DNA of 9,667 nt from Saprospirales bacterium (GTDB taxonomy: Bacteria; Bacteroidota; Bacteroidia; Chitinophagales; Saprospiraceae), in contig PWJP01000054.1 in assembly GCA_003559985.1 (NCBI GenBank), positions 1 through 9,667 of the forward strand, given 5' to 3'. Position 1 is the stretch's first letter, and each line of letters starts with the position of its first letter. Positions 6,394-9,667 of the stretch are shown here, piece after piece. The notes under the pieces are model-generated. The model worked only from the letters and a program-made list of their open reading frames with translations. It searched no databases and was not told where the DNA came from. The position numbers and the translations under genes were made by a program.

Positions 6394-7158
6394 ATGACTT
6401 TTCAAAGACTATCATTAGTATTCGGTCTTGCTGCAGCTTTGTTGCTCACTTCATGTGTGTCCAACAGAAAGTTCAATGAGATGATGGATGAGAAAGATGC
6501 CATTCAATCCCAGTTGCAAGACGCCAATGACCGCATTTCTCAAATGCAGAATGAAATGGATGACCTCAGAAGCAGAACAGATAATCTGCAAAGTGAAAGA
6601 GACCAATTAAGGACTGATTATGAAACAGCTAATAGACAAGCTCAGGAAGCCCAGTCCGCCATGCAAGCCAATGAAGAGCGCCTCAACCGCCTCAATGAAG
6701 AATTGGCCAACGCTTTCGTAGTCTTTGAAAAAAGTGGCATGGAAGTGCACGAGCGCAATGGAAAGTTCTACCTGGTAGTTGATGACCCGATCAAGTACCG
6801 CTCAGCTTCCACTGCCCTTAGCCGCAGAGATATGAATGTGGTGGAGGCTATGGCTGATCTCCTCAAAAACAATGAGGATATGCACCTGATCGTAGAGGGT
6901 CATACTGACGATGTGCCCATTAGCACCGATGTATTTAGAGACAACTGGGATCTCAGTGTCGCAAGGTCAACCCGTGTTATCAGACAATTGGTTCGACTGG
7001 GAGTTGATCCCTCTCAATTGACTGCAGCCGGTGTTGCGGAATTCCAGCCTTTCGCCACAGAAAACCCTGGTACATCTGCTACCAGAGCGGAAAACAGAAG
7101 AACTGAATTTATCCTTATCCCTAATATGGGAGGAGTTTATGAGGTTTACAAAGACTAA
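6394..7158 (+). CDS. OmpA-family peptidoglycan-binding lipoprotein with coiled coil
   Basis: This is a 254-residue protein. Its lipoprotein signal ends in LLLTSC with C21 lipidated; the next residues (VSNRKF) are not acidic, so it should face the periplasm rather than the surface. Residues about 28-108 form a long coiled coil rich in Gln, Glu, Asp, Asn and Arg with heptad spacing (QSQLQDANDRISQMQNEMDDL). Residues about 120-245 are an OmpA/MotB C-terminal domain: VEGHTDDVPI (167-176), DNWDLSVARSTRV (183-195), then RAENRRTEF (231-239). The Asp and Arg residues of these motifs are those that bind the diaminopimelate side chain in the family. The protein probably tethers the outer membrane to peptidoglycan, with the coiled coil as spacer or oligomerisation stalk, as in Pal-like proteins, but it is longer than Pal and I do not call it pal. 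The gene stands alone between its own -7 element and a strong terminator. Confidence 0.9.
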   Translation: MTFQRLSLVFGLAAALLLTSCVSNRKFNEMMDEKDAIQSQLQDANDRISQMQNEMDDLRSRTDNLQSERDQLRTDYETANRQAQEAQSAMQANEERLNRLNEELANAFVVFEKSGMEVHERNGKFYLVVDDPIKYRSASTALSRRDMNVVEAMADLLKNNEDMHLIVEGHTDDVPISTDVFRDNWDLSVARSTRVIRQLVRLGVDPSQLTAAGVAEFQPFATENPGTSATRAENRRTEFILIPNMGGVYEVYKD

Positions 7159-7213
7159 TTTACCTTCTCATAATCCTCATTAGGATATGGATTTTGGTAA
7201 AAATAATACGAAC

Positions 7214-7239
7214 GGGCAGGAGAAATCCTGCCCTTTTTT
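7214..7239 (+). terminator. Strong intrinsic terminator after the OmpA-family gene
   Basis: GGGCAGGA pairs perfectly with TCCTGCCC across a GAAA tetraloop, giving an 8-bp G/C-rich stem, followed by six T. It lies 55 bp after the stop codon and separates this gene from the kinase gene. A smaller hairpin (ATCCT-CATT-AGGAT) is at 7173-7186. Confidence 0.92.
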
Positions 7240-7276
7240 CATTCATGCCACTTGACTGGCGATCTAAATTATTTTT

Positions 7277-8191
7277 ATGTCACTTCTGGCTGTTGGTACG
7301 GTTGCAATTGATACGATAGAAACCCCTCAGGGTAAGGTTGACAGAGTAGTTGGTGGAGCGGCCACCTACATTGCGTGGGGAGCATCGTATTTCACAAAAG
7401 ATATACGCATAGTCTCCATCATTGGGGAAGATTTCCCCCAGAGTGAGTTGGAACTGCTCAAAAAACGCGGTGTGGACACCTCGGGTATCCATTTGGTGAA
7501 AGGTGGAAAATCCTTTTTTTGGGCCGGGAAATACCATCAGGATTTAAACACACGCGACACCCTGGAAACCCAACTCAACGTACTCGGCGATTTTGACCCG
7601 GTAATCCCGGATGAATACAAAAAGAGCAAGTACCTGATGCTCGGAAACCTCACGCCCTCTGTACAAAAAGCCGTTCTGGACCAAATGAAAACGCGTCCTG
7701 AAATTATCGCCATGGATACGATGAATTTCTGGATGGATACGGCTATGGATGAGCTAAAAGAAGTGATATCAAGGGTGGATTTGCTCACCATCAATGATGA
7801 AGAGGCCAGACAGCTCTCAGGTGAACATTCACTCGCCAAAGCAGCAAGGGCTATTTTACGGATGGGTCCCCGGTATTTGATTATAAAAAAGGGTGAACAC
7901 GGGGCCTTACTTTTTGACAACAACAATGTCTTTTTTGCACCCGCCCTCCCACTGTACGAAGTTTTTGACCCCACAGGAGCCGGCGACACCTTTGCCGGGG
8001 GCATGATGGGCTATCTTGCCGGAGCAGGGGAAATCCACTTTGAAAACCTGAAGCGGGCTATTATTACCGGTTCGGCAATGGCTTCTTTTTGCGTGGAAAA
8101 ATTCAGTATTGACCGATTGAAAGAATTGAGCCAGGAGGACATTGAAGAGCGCCTGGATGAATTTGTCAAACTGGTGCATTTCGAACTCTGA
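7277..8191 (+). CDS. PfkB/ribokinase-family kinase, substrate unknown
   Basis: This is a 304-residue cytoplasmic kinase, the normal length for the family. The N-terminal half has the substrate-side Gly pair in VVGGAATYIAWGAS (24-37). The C-terminal half has NDEEA (173-177), the ATP-side KKGEHGA (204-210), and the PfkB signature DPTGAGDTFAGG (231-242) with D237 as catalytic base in the GAGD anion-hole motif. All expected catalytic parts are present, so an active ATP-dependent phosphotransferase acting on a sugar or nucleoside hydroxyl is likely. The region that would tell the substrate (FFWAGKYHQDLNTRDT, 80-95) does not match ribokinase, fructokinase or adenosine kinase in a way I recognise. 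The gene has no metabolic neighbour: it is isolated by the upstream terminator and is convergent with rlmN. Its ATG at 7277 follows an A/T-rich leader of 37 bases after the terminator, with no clear promoter or Shine-Dalgarno site. Confidence 0.88.
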   Translation: MSLLAVGTVAIDTIETPQGKVDRVVGGAATYIAWGASYFTKDIRIVSIIGEDFPQSELELLKKRGVDTSGIHLVKGGKSFFWAGKYHQDLNTRDTLETQLNVLGDFDPVIPDEYKKSKYLMLGNLTPSVQKAVLDQMKTRPEIIAMDTMNFWMDTAMDELKEVISRVDLLTINDEEARQLSGEHSLAKAARAILRMGPRYLIIKKGEHGALLFDNNNVFFAPALPLYEVFDPTGAGDTFAGGMMGYLAGAGEIHFENLKRAIITGSAMASFCVEKFSIDRLKELSQEDIEERLDEFVKLVHFEL

Positions 8192-8207
8192 GACGGACCA
8201 CCCCCAT

Positions 8208-9245
8208 TTAATTTTTATTGGCCAGTTGACCACAGGCGGCATCGATATCCTTACCCCGACTACGCCTTACAGTGACTCTGACACCCCGGTCCACCAGAAT
8301 ACCGGCAAATCTGTCCAACCTGTCCTCGTCTGACTTTATAAAATCAAGCCCCTCCACAGGATTGTATTCAATGATGTTGACCCTTACGGGAAAATTGGTG
8401 CAGAGTTGAGCGAGTTGTTCTGCGTCTTCTTCTGAATCGTTGAATTCGTGAAATGCAATGTATTCGTAGCTGATTCTATTGCCCGTTTTCCGGTGAAAAT
8501 AGGTGAGTGCTTCCATCAGGCTATTGAGGTCGTTTTGTTCATTGATTGCCATAATCTCGTCACGCTTTTTGTCATTGGCAGCGTGCAGACTCAGGGCCAG
8601 ATTAAACCGCACTTCATCGTCAGCCAGTTTTTTTATCATTTTCGCTATCCCCGCTGTGCTCACGGTAATCCTCCTCGGTGACATATTGATACCATCCTGG
8701 TCGGTGATGCGGTCGATGCTCTTCATGACCTCTCTGTAGGTGAGTAGAGGCTCTCCCATTCCCATATACACGATATTGGTCAGCGGGTGACCAAAAATCT
8801 CAAGCGACTGTTTATTGACTTCAAAAAATTGGTCCACTATCTCTCCGGCTGTGAGATTTCTCACCCGCTTCATGCGTCCAGTAGCGCAAAAGGAGCAACT
8901 CAAACTACAGCCCACCTGGCAACTTACACAAAGGGTAAATCTCCTGTCATCCGGGACAGGAATTAGAACGGCCTCCACGGTGGCACCATCAACGAGTTTA
9001 AAAGCACTTTTGACAGTTCCATCACTGCTGTTTTGGACACTGGCGACAATGGCTTTATCTATTTCAAAACCTTCGTCAAGCTCACTTCGCAATGCTTTGG
9101 ATAGATTGGTCATCTCTTCAAAAGTACTGACGCCCTCTACCCACAACCATCGCCAAACCTGGTCTGCCCTGTATGAGGGCTGACCCATGCTTTTGAATAA
9201 GTCCCTGAGTTCCTCCTTGTCTAAATTTCTGATATTTTTCTTCAT
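8208..9245 (-). CDS. rlmN: Dual-specificity 23S rRNA (A2503) / tRNA (A37) C2-methyltransferase RlmN
   Basis: This is a 345-residue radical-SAM methyltransferase of usual length. It methylates C2 of A2503 in the 23S rRNA peptidyl-transferase centre and, in characterised homologues, A37 of some tRNAs. The N-terminal accessory domain is at about 1-95 (PSYRADQVWRWLW). E91 in VEAVLIP matches the base E105 of the E. coli enzyme. The radical-SAM cluster is C113, C117 and C120 (CSLSCSFCATG), with C106 as the equivalent of E. coli C118. MGMGEPL (161-167) binds SAM, and SLHAAND (219-225) and NPVEGL (295-300) are family motifs. The methyl-carrying Cys is C338 in DIDAACGQL (333-341), equivalent to E. coli C355. 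All key residues are present, and the CSFCATG plus AACGQL pair separates it from Cfr. The ATG at 9245 is the first in frame with the family N-terminus. The stop lies 16 bp from the convergent kinase stop, with no terminator visible between them. Confidence 0.96.
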   Translation of the reverse strand: MKKNIRNLDKEELRDLFKSMGQPSYRADQVWRWLWVEGVSTFEEMTNLSKALRSELDEGFEIDKAIVASVQNSSDGTVKSAFKLVDGATVEAVLIPVPDDRRFTLCVSCQVGCSLSCSFCATGRMKRVRNLTAGEIVDQFFEVNKQSLEIFGHPLTNIVYMGMGEPLLTYREVMKSIDRITDQDGINMSPRRITVSTAGIAKMIKKLADDEVRFNLALSLHAANDKKRDEIMAINEQNDLNSLMEALTYFHRKTGNRISYEYIAFHEFNDSEEDAEQLAQLCTNFPVRVNIIEYNPVEGLDFIKSDEDRLDRFAGILVDRGVRVTVRRSRGKDIDAACGQLANKN

Positions 9246-9667
9246 CTATTTATTTATTCCGTGCCAGGCTATTGGTGTGCAACAATTTCTTCTCACAATT
9301 GATGACTAAGTGTTATTTCCCAGCCATTTCACTGATTTTTAACTTGCAGCGACGGGGGCTTATTTTAGAGCCCTTTCCGGTTTCGATTCAATAGCGTACC
9401 AATACCTGAAAAAAGGCAAAGTTAAGCATTCTCTTTCCACAACATCGTCTGAAGGCTACAGTTCAATTGAGTCTGTGGGGATTATGTCACGGCTACGGCA
9501 ACGAATAAACAGTAGAAAAAAGAGACAATGGTGTCATTGAAAATGTCTCAAAGCGTTGTGTAAACAAAAAAAGGCCTTAAATTGCGGAAAGATTGGGGGC
9601 ATGCATGCATACAATTTGCCTGCGAATGCCTTACTTTGCTATTGATTACGATTCTGTTGAGGAATGA
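9246..9667. other. 422-bp region upstream of rlmN without a supported gene
   Basis: No convincing gene is seen on either strand. Visible structures are a stem GGGCT (9356-9360) / AGCCC (9369-9373), an inverted pair GAGACA (9522-9527) / TGTCTC (9544-9549) that overlaps a second possible stem CAATG/CATTG, and the self-complementary ATGCATGCAT at 9601-9610. A plus-strand frame from 9343 to 9540 stays open for 65 codons but lacks an ATG near its start. No clean TAnnTTTG element for rlmN was found on the minus strand. Confidence 0.5.

Noticed and set aside
7537..8004. Minus-strand open frame of 155 codons
   Set aside because: Antisense to the PfkB kinase core, Ser-rich and without recognisable motifs; a shadow of a conserved gene.
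8185..8215. Shared terminator between the convergent kinase and rlmN genes
   Set aside because: The 16-bp gap has no inverted repeat with a T-run on either strand.
8815..9183. Plus-strand open frame of 122 codons
   Set aside because: Antisense to the radical-SAM and N-terminal parts of rlmN; Ser/Thr/Leu-rich shadow composition.
9354..9400. Possible tRNA or tmRNA end, suggested by GGTTTCGATTC and a nearby ACCA
   Set aside because: The flanks of the T-loop-like motif cannot form a T-stem, no acceptor or anticodon arm can be drawn, and no tmRNA tag sequence is present.
9605..9667. Tiny plus-strand frame of 20 residues ending at the last base of the window
   Set aside because: Too short to judge, no ribosome site and no recognisable motif; the coincidence with the window edge carries no weight.

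Overview
The window comes from a chromosome of a member of the Bacteroidota, most likely Flavobacteriales or a close relative. The evidence is threefold. Two -7 elements perfectly match the phylum consensus TAnnTTTG and Shine-Dalgarno sites are mostly missing. Several lipoproteins have acidic residues just after the lipidated Cys. The gene content also fits: a DUF4625 lipoprotein, a TonB-dependent receptor with an N-terminal carboxypeptidase-regulatory-like domain, and an OmpA lipoprotein with a coiled coil. I see no mobile element, CRISPR array, tRNA or rRNA.

Left part (1-3563, all minus strand). In transcription order this holds a DUF4625 lipoprotein (3563-2745), a small four-helix membrane protein (2650-2291), a large lipoprotein that joins HEAT-like repeats to a cyclophilin-type prolyl isomerase domain (2149-95), and the first 25 codons of gcvT (77-1). 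The 17-bp gap before gcvT suggests that it is co-transcribed with the lipoprotein.

Centre (3564-6118). A TonB-dependent outer-membrane receptor related to ZnuD is transcribed divergently from the DUF4625 gene. The intergenic region carries a perfect 15-bp palindrome overlapping a -7 element. Together with His-rich segments in both proteins, this suggests a metal-regulated (probably zinc) uptake pair under a Fur/Zur-family repressor. A hairpin plus T-run ends the receptor gene.

Right part (6119-9667). A 276-bp leader with a -7 element precedes an OmpA-family peptidoglycan-binding lipoprotein, which ends at a textbook intrinsic terminator. An orphan PfkB-family sugar or nucleoside kinase follows. 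Convergent to it, with a 16-bp gap, is rlmN on the minus strand. The last 422 bp hold no gene I can support, only short hairpins and one ATG-less open stretch.

Most of the window is housekeeping or envelope functions. The part most worth attention is the divergent DUF4625/ZnuD-like pair with its palindromic operator candidate.
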